51,611 nt of DNA from Pseudoalteromonas luteoviolacea H33-S (GCF_001625695.1 NZ_AUXY01000085.1:1-51611), one strand, 5' to 3'. Shown: positions 35,772 to 45,474, counted from the first letter of the stretch. The notes: generated by a model from the sequence alone, not told the origin. Numbers and translations are program-made.

Positions 35772-37961
35772 CTATCGCTGATTTTGACGCTTGATAATTT
35801 TACGCGGAGGAAGATTTTGCTTGGCCGCTTTACTCTCTTCCTTATCCAGTTGATTTATAGCACCTTCTGACTCGGCGCTGACGCCTTTTCCATTCTCGAG
35901 CCCCGCAAGTTGCTGTATATTAAGAAGCTGTCGATAACTGGCATCTTTAATTAAATAGCGTTCGTCTACTTGAGATTCGACCCAAACTTCATTGACCTCT
36001 GTATCCTCAAGTGAGATAGGGCTTTTAATAGGCTTTTTAACGACAATTCCCATTTTATCCCAGTTATCAACCATCTTAACTCTCGGGTTTTCTTGGTTTT
36101 CTCGCAAAAACCTTAGCCAGTCTTGGCGATAGCTGAAGTACTTGAAGCGCTGAACCTCTGACAACTCATGGTTATCAAGTTGCTGAAATGATCGCTGACT
36201 CATCACCTGATTCGGTACCCTCGCCGACCAATATGTGATTGTCGGTAAATACTGCGCCGGATCGTAATCTTGATTCGAACGGCAGCTTCCCTCATCAGAT
36301 TGCCAAGGCACGCCCATAAAACGAGTTAGTGTGCCAGGCCCACTGGCATTAAACATGTCTTTCAATGCTATATGTGGTGTTAAAACGGGCCCAAAGTAAT
36401 CTTGTACCTCTTCATCTTTTGGCAAGATGTTCAGGCGCATTGGATCAAACTTGTCTTTCACATTCCACATACTCAAGCGGCGCATAAACCAAGTCAATTC
36501 AATGCCTGGATGGAATGGCCCACCTAAGCATTGCTCAAGGTTCGTTTGTGTCAGTGCAAATGGGCGACGATTTACCGGCTCAATTGTCTCCAACGGATCG
36601 GTAATATTTTTCAACGGTTTTGAATTACTTTTTGCGTTTTCCCCTTCAATGAAATCGCCGTCAGCCCACTTTTGCATATGATTATATTGCGTTTGCGTCA
36701 GACTAAGCCCCTTTAATGGCGAGTCGTTATCATCCCCATATAGATCACCGAAAATAGGCGGTAATTGAGATGCTTGTAATAATGCCTGCGACTTTTCAAT
36801 GGCCTTATCTAGGTTTTCTTTGATTCCTTTTTTCAAAGCAGGATCAATATCTTCGTTGCCACCTTCCTTTATCAGCTCTTTTACAAGCTTTTTCCTTTGC
36901 GCCTTAGTGTCTTCCTCTGATAGGCGGAAAAGCTTAAAAACAGCTTCCCTGATAGGCTTATTAGAACCGCAATTTGATTTCAGCTTGTCTAAGATCACCG
37001 GGTTATTGAAGTTACCTGGAGAGCCATCGCCAAACACCATAAAGTAGCCTAAATTCACCCCTTGATTTTCAACTAAGCTGCTAAGGATAGGGAAAATATC
37101 ACGATAAAATTCTGTTTTTTCGGAATATGAAGGAAGTTCATGTTTTCGGAGCATCAAGTCAGTGACAACGTCATACATGGTCACCACACCTGGCATATTC
37201 GGCGCAAAGTTGGGTGGCGTAACCGCTACCATAGCAGGCTCAGCTTCTACCTCTTCGCTATTAATGATGATTTTAGCGCGGACGGTACCATCTGAGATGT
37301 CGTCATGCCAATAATCATTGTTAGCAAAGGTTTCAATCGGTTTTTGCTCATAACTACTAGAGTGCCCTCGACCACCAAGTACAAGCAATCGACCCTGCTC
37401 ATCAGTTCTCAATTCACCAAGGTAAACGGTTTTCTCTTGGCTTGTTCCGCCAAAGATGGTGCCATCATCAAAATGATATTCATTGCCTGATTTGTTTTTG
37501 CCTTTAATAGTACGTGGTTTAGGGTCAATGAGCAGTTGTTCTTTGCGCTTTTTAAGGTCTTGGACGAACGCGTTTCTTAGCTCACAATCCCGTGAGGCAT
37601 CACCCAAGTCCATTGCATCTTCGAACTTATAGTTGATTGATTTTCTGTTCGCTAACTGTACTTCCCACTTAATTGTGGCGTCATCAGCAGTGATCTCACG
37701 TGTGACTTGACCACTGTCATTGACCTCAAAAATTCTAAAACGTGCCGCTTGTCGCTTTACCCTTCCTTTTTTATCTTTGTAATCTAACTCAACATCTGGG
37801 CGATTCGTGAGACTATAGTTTTCGTAACATGCTTTTAAGTTATTACCTGTATAGTTTGGGTTTACATCTTGATGAGGTACTTCAGGGCCTAGAAAGAAAT
37901 CTGATTTCGAATTTCCTAACCGTGCAATACCAATGGCGGGATAAATATAGTACTTAGCCAT
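35772..37961 (-). CDS. Divergent LodA-like quinoprotein oxidase, substrate unknown
   Basis: The 729-residue protein begins MAKYYIYPAIGIARLGNS, the LodA/GoxA start, with no signal peptide (as for LodA). Landmarks shared with the GoxA at 39519: FANNDYWHDDISDG (F212), GPFHPGIELTWFMRR (H484), FMGVPWQSDEGSC (D556, C560) and TITYWSARVPNQV (W578). C560 and W578 are the likely cysteine tryptophylquinone pair, 18 residues apart against 15 in the neighbouring GoxA and 65 in LodA. The loop that carries Tyr766-His767 in GoxA is 9 residues shorter and lacks both residues, so glycine is not the obvious substrate. The C-terminus is strongly basic. AAGGA lies 6 bases before the ATG. Confidence 0.85.
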   Translation of the reverse strand: MAKYYIYPAIGIARLGNSKSDFFLGPEVPHQDVNPNYTGNNLKACYENYSLTNRPDVELDYKDKKGRVKRQAARFRIFEVNDSGQVTREITADDATIKWEVQLANRKSINYKFEDAMDLGDASRDCELRNAFVQDLKKRKEQLLIDPKPRTIKGKNKSGNEYHFDDGTIFGGTSQEKTVYLGELRTDEQGRLLVLGGRGHSSSYEQKPIETFANNDYWHDDISDGTVRAKIIINSEEVEAEPAMVAVTPPNFAPNMPGVVTMYDVVTDLMLRKHELPSYSEKTEFYRDIFPILSSLVENQGVNLGYFMVFGDGSPGNFNNPVILDKLKSNCGSNKPIREAVFKLFRLSEEDTKAQRKKLVKELIKEGGNEDIDPALKKGIKENLDKAIEKSQALLQASQLPPIFGDLYGDDNDSPLKGLSLTQTQYNHMQKWADGDFIEGENAKSNSKPLKNITDPLETIEPVNRRPFALTQTNLEQCLGGPFHPGIELTWFMRRLSMWNVKDKFDPMRLNILPKDEEVQDYFGPVLTPHIALKDMFNASGPGTLTRFMGVPWQSDEGSCRSNQDYDPAQYLPTITYWSARVPNQVMSQRSFQQLDNHELSEVQRFKYFSYRQDWLRFLRENQENPRVKMVDNWDKMGIVVKKPIKSPISLEDTEVNEVWVESQVDERYLIKDASYRQLLNIQQLAGLENGKGVSAESEGAINQLDKEESKAAKQNLPPRKIIKRQNQR

Positions 37962-38355
37962 AGTCTTTCCTTACTTTTCAAATTAAATCAATACCGAACC
38001 ATAAGCTGAAATAAATAGGAGGGAACAAATACAAGGTTTACTCAATGATTTAACACCTTAAAGCACTTATGCATGTAGGAAAGTTTAAAAGGCGAGTTTT
38101 TATCAATAAACTGCTTTTTCTACATTCCTTCATTACTTAAAGATAATAACCTTATTGATATAAGCTCACTCCAATTACCTCTACATTTAAGCTCAGACAA
38201 TCACTGCCTTTACTTTAGTTGATAGAATTTAATTAAAGTATTACAAAGCCTTACAAGGAAAGGCTAACCGACATCTAGCACATCTAATTTAGATGTTATC
38301 GACTATACTTAAACGCATTAATAAGCAGGGTTAACCCACTGGCTATCAGCCAAAT
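37962..38355. other. Intergenic region between the two LodAB-type modules
   Basis: No gene in 394 bases. It presumably carries the promoter of the lodA-like gene and the end of the gox transcript. A short hairpin (TGGCT/AGCCA) followed by GGGTTAACCC lies just past goxB but lacks a U tract. It is AT-rich near 38150-38290. Confidence 0.4.
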
Positions 38356-39468
38356 TTAGCCTACAACTTTAAGCACCTCTGGCGCTGAAAACTGTTGCTT
38401 GCTTTGCCAAAATTTAGAGTCCGTGAATCGTTGCTCACGACGATAATGTCCCAGTAGCTCATTCAAATAACTGTTGTAGATTTGCGTCATAGTTTCACTG
38501 TAATTGCCTAATGCACCTTGCTCACCTTCAAATGCTTTATGTATTGCTTGTGCTGACTTTTCCGCCATATAAATTGCCGTTGTCATGCCATGAGAAGATA
38601 AGGGATCAAACGACATCGCAGCATCACCCGCGATGAGCCAATTATCGCCATGTAGTTGACTAATTATGTGACTACTCGCATTGAGTGTTTTTATGTCAAA
38701 TGGTTCTTGAGGTAGGGCTTTTCTAAACCAGTGTGTCTGCTTGGCAATGCTATGCCAGTTCTCACATTGCTTTAGCTTACCAAAATCAGGTGTGAACTGA
38801 TTGCAAAAGATTGCCAGCATACTCTCGTGATCACTGATTTTTGAAACCAAGGTCCACCCATCTCTAAAGGCCTCAACCGCCACCGCAGGCTGATTTTGTA
38901 TGGGTGCTTTTAAACTCATATTTGTCACAAATGCACTGAGCTTATCAAATGTATGCCGTTGCAAGTTCAACACTCTTGGTAAATAGCCCTGTCGCCCGCT
39001 TGCATCCAGTACAAAGCGCGCTTTGATCACCAGTTTATTTTGAGTATTGGCACAATTGATACTGCACTGCCAGCCTTGTTCGACACGACGAGCGTCCTTT
39101 ACTCTGCCTAATAAGGTGGATTGTTTTGGTAATGTCGAGCGTATTTGTTCAATAAAAAACTGCTTGTCTATTTTCCAACCATGATGTGCCGCCACTAAAG
39201 GAGCTGTTTGCAGTAAAGGTGAGCCCCACGAAGAAACCATCCCCGTATGAAGAACATGCGGCCCTGACGTCAACAATTCAAAAAGCCCAATGCGCGCCAA
39301 TAAAGGCTCTATGCTTGCCGGTAGGCTTTCGGCCAAACGAATTTTTGAAGAGGAACTTTCCTCCACCAGCATCACCTTATGACCATGCTCAAGCAACAGC
39401 TTTGCGGCAACCGTGCCAGTTATCCCACCCCCGATAATAAGACAGTCACACTCTAAAACATCGCTCAT
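38356..39468 (-). CDS. goxB: GoxB, FAD-dependent partner of GoxA
   Basis: The 370-residue flavoprotein has the dinucleotide motif GGGITG (residues 13-18) followed by VMLVEES. LDASGRQGYLPR and GDAAMSFDPLSSHGMTTA are the second and third flavin motifs. It is paralogous to the LodB-like protein at 34660 but clearly different in the middle. In P. luteoviolacea GoxB is needed to form the cysteine tryptophylquinone of GoxA after translation. It starts 50 bases after goxA with an AGGA ribosome site. Confidence 0.88.
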   Translation of the reverse strand: MSDVLECDCLIIGGGITGTVAAKLLLEHGHKVMLVEESSSSKIRLAESLPASIEPLLARIGLFELLTSGPHVLHTGMVSSWGSPLLQTAPLVAAHHGWKIDKQFFIEQIRSTLPKQSTLLGRVKDARRVEQGWQCSINCANTQNKLVIKARFVLDASGRQGYLPRVLNLQRHTFDKLSAFVTNMSLKAPIQNQPAVAVEAFRDGWTLVSKISDHESMLAIFCNQFTPDFGKLKQCENWHSIAKQTHWFRKALPQEPFDIKTLNASSHIISQLHGDNWLIAGDAAMSFDPLSSHGMTTAIYMAEKSAQAIHKAFEGEQGALGNYSETMTQIYNSYLNELLGHYRREQRFTDSKFWQSKQQFSAPEVLKVVG

Positions 39469-39518
39469 TTATTATTTCCTGTTTAAAGGCACCGAAGTGC
39501 CTTTTTCACGCATTAAAA

Positions 39519-41969
39519 TTAATCTTTATCTGCTTCGCTATAGGCAACATAGACCACATTTGGGATACCTGAAGAACCTGGGTTTTCGACAGGTCTCGCC
39601 ATCACCATACCCATGTTTTTCCACTGACTCACCATTTGTATCAAGCCATTGGTGTAACCCCCTTCCGCATGGTAGCCAACAAAGCCAAGATCAGCCGTAT
39701 GAAGCCACTCTAAACGTTGTGAGAATTGCTCCAACCTTAAGTGTTCAAAAGTCGACTCAGACATGCCCTGCGCAATACTATGCGCCATACCATTAATTTC
39801 AGGTAAATCTGCAGATTGGCTATCTTTAAACTTGTTATACCTTGCCAAAGGCAATACATGGACTGGCAAGTTGGCTGCCCACCACGACGGAATTGGGAAA
39901 TCTTCTGGAGTGTAAACGGCTTGGCAACTTGCGGCATCAGACTGCCAAGGGATCCCCATCCATTTAGTCAAATCGCCCGGCGTATTTTGCCATAACCATG
40001 CTGAATCAGAGTTTGGAATAACGGACTCGGTGACGTTTTCGACCCCTATCGAGTACCCAAAGTCTTGATACATATTTTCAGACTTAAGACCGTTCGGATC
40101 TTGTTTAAGCCTAAACTCTCTTAAGCCCAGTAAACTGATGTCAGGGGTGACACTGCTTACAGCTTCATTTTGGCTGTAAATCAAAGCATGGCGCATCGGC
40201 CAAGTTAGTTCAACCCCAGGGTGAAACCCGCCCCCGTATAGCGCATCTAGTGCGGCGCGCGCACACAATAGTGCACTGTTTGGAGAAGCTTTAAATTGTT
40301 CACCGTAAAAAATGCCTAACTCTTCAATTGTGTTTGCACACTCTTTTTCAGCTTGAGTAACAGTAAACTTCCCTGCTGCCCAGTTTTGTAGATGTTGATA
40401 CATAAAAGGAGGAATAGCAAACCACTGCATTGGACTACCCGGATAATCAACACCGTCATTAGGGTAAAAAGGCAGTTTTAACGGGTAAGTCGCTGGGCGC
40501 TCTGCGATATTCGTTTTGTCCTTACTGGGGATGATACGGCTATCACTCACCCAAATACTGCCACTTGTATTAGGATCATCGTCCGTCACGCCTTCATCAA
40601 ACAGTGGGTTTCTAAACTGATTAAAGATCCCCTCACGTAGTGACTTAGCCGCAGTCGATGTATCTAATAACTGCGCAAATTTTAATTCGCTATTCAATTC
40701 ACGAATTTGTGTATTAACGGCATTATCCGTAAAATCCGCTTGATTCACCCACTGCATTCTGTACAAACGGTACAAAATTGGAAAAACATCGCTAAATTGT
40801 GTTGTTAATGTATTTAAATCGCCTTCTTTGAGTGCGGCGCCTGTGACCATGTCATACATAGTCACCAAAGGCTCAATTTGTGGCGCATAATCTGGTGGAG
40901 TCGTCGCTACCCAAGCGCTGTTACTTTCGTCATTAAGCTCAAAACAACCACCTTCTTTAAGCTCGACTAAAGCGGTTATACGACCATCGCAAATATCATC
41001 AAACCAATTTGAATTATCAGCAAAGTCTGTATTTAGTGATGATGGCGATAATGCTTGTGATACGCCGTTACCCCCATAAAAACGAAGTGTTCCGTCTTCT
41101 GTACATTCAAGACTGCCTTGTAATACATTGTGACGCTCTTGCAAGTTGAGCAAGTCACTTAGACGATTTTTTTCATTCGGTTCATTCGCCGGAAACTTGC
41201 CACGCAATGCAACTTGGCCATGATGTCCATTTGAAATACACCCTTGACTTGAGATCACCAACTGCTTTCTTAAGCCATTTGTGGTCACATTTGGGTTTCG
41301 ACGCTTTGCTGTCTGCGCTGGTGCGATACGATGTTTGCTGACATTTTTACTCAGATTGCCAGACCCTTCTGTCTGTAAAGACAAATCAAGCGCGTTGTTG
41401 TAGTCGTACCAAAAAGACTTTTTATTTGCCACCTCAACATGCCAAGTAACCTTATCTCCTTCGCCTAGTTGAAGCTTTTCGATTGGGTTGCCATGTTCAT
41501 CACATTTATAGATATAAAAGTTTTGTGCCTGCTTTTTTACTGCGTGCAAGTAATGATCGCTCAACACTTTTAAGATGGCATCTTTTATTTGCTGTATAGC
41601 TGAACAAACGTCACTCGTATTCTCTAACACAAGATTATCGAGGCTGCGTAAAATCTGCGTTTTTGGCACTAAATGAGATAAATCAAGTAGCTCTGTGACT
41701 GTTTCAATATCATCTTGAGCGAGCTTGGATGTATTTTCTTCACTCAAGTTTTTATGAATTTGGCTAATAGCTTGTTTGGTTTTATCACCAAAACATGACT
41801 CTACCAGTTCAACCAGCTCATGCTCGGTCACCAAATATTGAACATTGGTGTCATACAGATGCGCCCAAGGTACTTCAGGGGTTGATATAGATAACGACTT
41901 GATTGCAGGACCATTTCCTACTCTAGCAATACCCAATGGCGGATAAATTTTATATTGGCAATTTGACAT
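39519..41969 (-). CDS. goxA: GoxA, cysteine tryptophylquinone glycine oxidase
   Basis: The 816-residue protein has F316 (TDFADNS), H583 (GFHPGVEL), D678 and C682 (PWQSDAASC), W697 (PIPSWWAAN), Y766 and H767 (GFVGYHAEGG). As I recall the literature, these are the residue numbers of the characterised P. luteoviolacea glycine oxidase, with C682 and W697 forming the quinone cofactor, D678 assisting its synthesis and the others shaping the substrate pocket. The reaction is glycine + O2 + H2O to glyoxylate, ammonia and H2O2; the peroxide is antibacterial. There is no signal peptide, yet family members are found outside the cell. AAGGA lies 6 bases before the ATG. Confidence 0.92.
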   Translation of the reverse strand: MSNCQYKIYPPLGIARVGNGPAIKSLSISTPEVPWAHLYDTNVQYLVTEHELVELVESCFGDKTKQAISQIHKNLSEENTSKLAQDDIETVTELLDLSHLVPKTQILRSLDNLVLENTSDVCSAIQQIKDAILKVLSDHYLHAVKKQAQNFYIYKCDEHGNPIEKLQLGEGDKVTWHVEVANKKSFWYDYNNALDLSLQTEGSGNLSKNVSKHRIAPAQTAKRRNPNVTTNGLRKQLVISSQGCISNGHHGQVALRGKFPANEPNEKNRLSDLLNLQERHNVLQGSLECTEDGTLRFYGGNGVSQALSPSSLNTDFADNSNWFDDICDGRITALVELKEGGCFELNDESNSAWVATTPPDYAPQIEPLVTMYDMVTGAALKEGDLNTLTTQFSDVFPILYRLYRMQWVNQADFTDNAVNTQIRELNSELKFAQLLDTSTAAKSLREGIFNQFRNPLFDEGVTDDDPNTSGSIWVSDSRIIPSKDKTNIAERPATYPLKLPFYPNDGVDYPGSPMQWFAIPPFMYQHLQNWAAGKFTVTQAEKECANTIEELGIFYGEQFKASPNSALLCARAALDALYGGGFHPGVELTWPMRHALIYSQNEAVSSVTPDISLLGLREFRLKQDPNGLKSENMYQDFGYSIGVENVTESVIPNSDSAWLWQNTPGDLTKWMGIPWQSDAASCQAVYTPEDFPIPSWWAANLPVHVLPLARYNKFKDSQSADLPEINGMAHSIAQGMSESTFEHLRLEQFSQRLEWLHTADLGFVGYHAEGGYTNGLIQMVSQWKNMGMVMARPVENPGSSGIPNVVYVAYSEADKD

Positions 41970-42478
41970 GGTTTGTCCTTAATTTAATTAAGTTTGAAGC
42001 ACAACTGACCGAGCCAAAACATAACGAGCAATGAACACGCGTTATCTCAAACCCGGTTTTTACAAAGCGAATGACGAAAAGAAGAAGTGTTGGATAACGC
42101 CGAATACTGCCCGGTATGACTGCCAGTCCATTCAGTAACCGGCACGGCAAAACACGAACCCAATTTTTAGGCATCACCTCTCCTTGTAAGATTTCAATTA
42201 GACTTTAATTGAATAATAAGGCACTAAGTTTAGTAACAAATTGAAAACAATCCATTACAGATTATTACGCGAAACGCGAGAGTAAATTGTTATGAGGGCG
42301 AGTAAATTGTGTTGATAAGCCATCATTGAAGTGATAAAAACTAAATGACTCTTTAACTCAGGGGTGCTTATAGGGGCATCGATGGCCCTGGATGGAAAAA
42401 TGAGCTAACAGCGTCGCAGCTCTCAGGAAATAAGCAGTAACAACGCCAGGCTCAACAAGGTTAAGTGAGCATGTATTG
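41970..42478. other. Intergenic region upstream of goxA
   Basis: About 510 bases. A minus-strand ORF of 75 codons (41950-42177) overlaps the start of goxA and looks spurious. The stretch 42098-42145 is rich in imperfect inverted repeats (for example ATACTGCCCGGTAT, and TGCCCGGTATGACTG against CAGTAACCGGCA). It could form a structured goxA leader or be a small dispersed repeat. The goxA promoter should lie here. Confidence 0.4.
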
Positions 42479-43165
42479 TCAGCCAGTATATTTTTGAGTA
42501 AGCGTTACATCTCCAATGTCTGTGTGGATATTTGACTGCATGACAAAGTCGACCGTTCTCACCACATCCTCTATCGGTATTGGAATAAGGCCTGCAAATT
42601 CGCCAGAATGAATATCTGCCAACACTTCTTCGGTTCCCACCAAGCCAGGGTTTATTGTTGTAAATCCAATGCCTTCATTTTTATACCCAATTCGCAGTGA
42701 ATGCACAGCACCTCGTAATCCAAATTTAGATGCGGAATATGCAACCTCAGACGTTGTAGAAATATCGAGACCAGATGTAGCGCCTATGAATATGGCCCTT
42801 GGATTTTCTGATTGCCTAAAACTCGGCAAAAGACCCTTAACAAGCTCTATGGGTGCAACCTGATTAACATTGATTATATTTTGTGTTTCAGAATAAGGGC
42901 TTGCCTCAAAGTTATAGTCTTTAGTAAAGGCATTCTCTTCCCAAATTCCCCCCATATACAACAAAGCATCAATGCTAAGGTGGGATGTTGCGTCCAGCAC
43001 TTTTTGTATACCCGCGATATGAGAAATATCAGCTTCAATCCATTGGCCCACACTGGATGGCGTGCGCGAAACAGAAATCACATTATTTCCTTGCGCGTGA
43101 TAGAATTGTGCAACCGCTAAGCCAATCCCTCTGCTTGCACCCACGACTAGTATATTTCGTTTCAT
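42479..43165 (-). CDS. Short-chain dehydrogenase/reductase family protein
   Basis: The 228-residue protein has the SDR nucleotide motif VVGASRGIG (residues 7-15), followed by VISVSRTPSS. The catalytic Y143-x3-K147 is in VAYSASKFGLRG, with the serine in IGATSGLDIS upstream. NVNQVAPIELVKG corresponds to the NAG-type helix position. The arginine/serine after the second strand suggests NADP(H) preference. The substrate is unknown. It lies upstream of goxA on the same strand but about 510 bases away, so a joint transcript is doubtful. Confidence 0.88.
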   Translation of the reverse strand: MKRNILVVGASRGIGLAVAQFYHAQGNNVISVSRTPSSVGQWIEADISHIAGIQKVLDATSHLSIDALLYMGGIWEENAFTKDYNFEASPYSETQNIINVNQVAPIELVKGLLPSFRQSENPRAIFIGATSGLDISTTSEVAYSASKFGLRGAVHSLRIGYKNEGIGFTTINPGLVGTEEVLADIHSGEFAGLIPIPIEDVVRTVDFVMQSNIHTDIGDVTLTQKYTG

Positions 43166-43413
43166 ACTGCTCTATCCTTATTTTTGGTCAATATTACACC
43201 AGTTAATTTACAGCCTTTACCTTCATAGTTAATGGCAGTGCTCACGGTCATGTTTGCTTAAGAAATTACTTAATTTCGGCTCTGGTAAAAGACGTATGTC
43301 AGCTAAACTCACAACTTAAATTAGTTATATGAAGTCTTCTTTTTGATGCCTACTAAGTAAACTCAAGGAAAAAACCTCAAATAAATAAGTTTAATCATGA
43401 TGTTGATAGCCTA

Positions 43414-43788
43414 TTATTTCTGCTCCCAAAATACACCTATATCGTGCCAATACTTTCTTGAAATAGGGCCAAGCCACTTCTCAAAAGGTTCATAGCTAAA
43501 TACTTTGTGCGACGCAATATTTTGTATATCCTCAAACAACCCTACTATTATGAGCGTTTTAACTTCGTCTTCAGCTTTCACTAATACCGACTCAACAGCA
43601 TCAAATATTGCTTCAAAATCGCCTGCTTGACCTAGCTCATACAGCTCTACTAGGTAATGAGCGACAACATTAATATCATTGTAAACCCCTGCGACACTAT
43701 CGCCCCAAAAAGCTCGATGTTCCAACCATTTATCTGCAATTAAAGAACATTTTGATACAACTAACTCAACAACTTGATTGGAGGTCAT
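43414..43788 (-). CDS. Small hypothetical protein, DUF7674-like
   Basis: The 124-residue protein is predicted all-helical and acidic. DVNVVAHYLVELYELGQAGD-like helices are followed by EDEVKTLIIVGLFEDIQNIAS and a final FEKWLGPISRKYWHDIGVFW. This pattern of a short helical repeat and a WLGP-type tail resembles DUF7674 proteins, which I recall as small stand-alone proteins of unknown function often near toxin systems. The assignment is tentative. It follows a spacer that resembles the attC-like spacers near 49-51 kb. Confidence 0.5.
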   Translation of the reverse strand: MTSNQVVELVVSKCSLIADKWLEHRAFWGDSVAGVYNDINVVAHYLVELYELGQAGDFEAIFDAVESVLVKAEDEVKTLIIVGLFEDIQNIASHKVFSYEPFEKWLGPISRKYWHDIGVFWEQK

Positions 43789-43865
43789 ATTTTTCCTTAT
43801 ACGTAATGTCTGCGATAAACAGCAGTAATAATTGGCTATATCTTATAGAGTACAAACTCTTCTTA

Positions 43866-44303
43866 TTAGTTTCTTTTACCAATAGGTGGTGGTGGAGCTC
43901 TTTCAGGTCTAGGCGCATCCAATAAGTCAGGGATCTCAAATACCCATATAGGTCCACACATGGCTATACCACCTTCGACTTTAGTGCGATATTGAGCAAT
44001 AACCTTCGCTTTTTCAAGCAGTAAACTGTTCATGGGTGCACTTATTACATGGTATCTGGGGTAAAGTGCTGAAGCAATTGATGCTACTTCTAGATAAAAC
44101 ACATTTTCTGCATAAATTTGAACACTCGCCAATCCAGCCCCTTCAAAGACAGAAGGAATAAATAGCTGAAATTGATATAAGTTTTTATAGGACTCGTCAG
44201 ATTCATACTCAGCAAACGCTTTAGGCCCCTGCCCTTGGGCTTTAACAGAACATGCCAAACTGTAATTTGAAACAATCAGAAATAATAAAAATAAAAACCG
44301 CAT
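43866..44303 (-). CDS. Secreted hypothetical protein
   Basis: The 145-residue protein has a clean signal peptide (MRFLFLLFLIVSNYSLA, then CSVKAQ). The mature part contains VQIYAENVFYLEVASIASAL and a proline-rich end (APRPERAPPPPIGKRN) typical of secreted or surface proteins. A single cysteine at the mature N-terminus is preceded by SLA, a marginal lipobox, so it could be a lipoprotein. Family unrecognised. Confidence 0.55.
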   Translation of the reverse strand: MRFLFLLFLIVSNYSLACSVKAQGQGPKAFAEYESDESYKNLYQFQLFIPSVFEGAGLASVQIYAENVFYLEVASIASALYPRYHVISAPMNSLLLEKAKVIAQYRTKVEGGIAMCGPIWVFEIPDLLDAPRPERAPPPPIGKRN

Positions 44304-44576
44304 TTCATTCCTTTAACACGTTAACGAAACAACTTATCTGAGCATTTTATAAACTTTAATGTTCTAAAATTCATTGGGCATTATTTAAAAATCCCGCTTA
44401 AAAAGAAACTGATAAAGTTAGCACATTTCAAGCTTGTAAATTAACAAGCTACTGTGTTTAAACTCGCATCAAAATTCAAATTCCCTCTTTTAAAAATCAA
44501 ACCCCAACAACCGATACAAAGCTTTACTAATTAGAGACACAGTCGATGGTTTTATATTCTGATTAATTAACTTCAA

Positions 44577-45254
44577 TTATTGCCTTTCAAAATTTCTTAG
44601 TGCGTTCTCAAAATTACTATCTATAATGATTTCAGATTCTGCATCTAACTGATTAAATATAATCTCAAACACTTCAATTAGCTCAGTTACTTTGCCTGGC
44701 TCACTATTACGCTTTCCCCAAGTAAAGCCTCCAAGTGGAAATGAATAGAATACATAGTCGGTTCCGCCAGCTATGACTATCAAATCCATAGGGTCAGAAG
44801 GTACCTTGATTGTTGCAATCACGGTGGAAAAAGCTTTTAACACCCTTTGTGCAAGTTGCTTATCAAGCGCAATCGTTCTCACTGTTTCAGGCTTACTAAT
44901 GTCTTTTACAATTGTCATTGAAAAGTCATCTGTTTCCAATGCTTCATTCACTGTTAACATGCTCACACCTTTTCCTGCTGGATAAACTAGGTAAATAGCA
45001 GACACATCCAAGTGTTCAGGCAGAATATTGTCTACTAATTGCTTTGTATCTTTGTAGTAGTAAATACCATGCTCCCCCAAAGGGTAAAGATGTTCTGTAG
45101 ATTGAGAGGAAAGTGGAAATAACAATAATAATGACCAAAGGGAATGGATCAGAGCCACATTAAAGCCTGATAATATATTAGGCTTAATTCGTAAATATCT
45201 AAGCTTATACAACTTAATTTTACTCCAAGTGTTTATGACTTTGTTCAATATCAT
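44577..45254 (-). CDS. Hypothetical exported or membrane-anchored protein
   Basis: The 225-residue ORF has a long, basic N-terminus (about 30 residues) before a hydrophobic stretch IHSLWSLLLLFPLSS, which could be a signal peptide or anchor; no clear ribosome site shows which start is used. The rest is alpha/beta: YLVYPAGKGVSMLTVNEAL, TVRTIALDKQLAQRVLKAF, LIVIAGGTDYVFYSFPLGGFTWG. Family unrecognised. It has no tight neighbour. Past its stop is a 270-base spacer that contains the palindromic AGCTTGT-ACAAGCT hairpin at 44431-44450. Confidence 0.5.
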   Translation of the reverse strand: MILNKVINTWSKIKLYKLRYLRIKPNILSGFNVALIHSLWSLLLLFPLSSQSTEHLYPLGEHGIYYYKDTKQLVDNILPEHLDVSAIYLVYPAGKGVSMLTVNEALETDDFSMTIVKDISKPETVRTIALDKQLAQRVLKAFSTVIATIKVPSDPMDLIVIAGGTDYVFYSFPLGGFTWGKRNSEPGKVTELIEVFEIIFNQLDAESEIIIDSNFENALRNFERQ

Positions 45255-45474
45255 ATTAACTTAACAGTCAGGAATTTTTCTTTCAACATATAAATAATCT
45301 GAAAAATATTAGTTTAAATAGTTAAGCTTTTACTAGCTCACTCAGTACATCACCTACAAAGCTCAGTACTTTATCAATCAGCATGCTTTTCACACTGTTC
45401 ATTTATGTCATTCACCGTCAAAGTCGTATATATATACAGGTTCATGGCTACGTTTATTTATTAAAAATAAACAG

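Noticed and set aside
41950..42177. 75-codon minus-strand ORF overlapping the goxA start
   Set aside because: It overlaps goxA and its ribosome site, has unusual composition (many Arg, Cys and Leu) and lies on inverted-repeat DNA; more likely non-coding.
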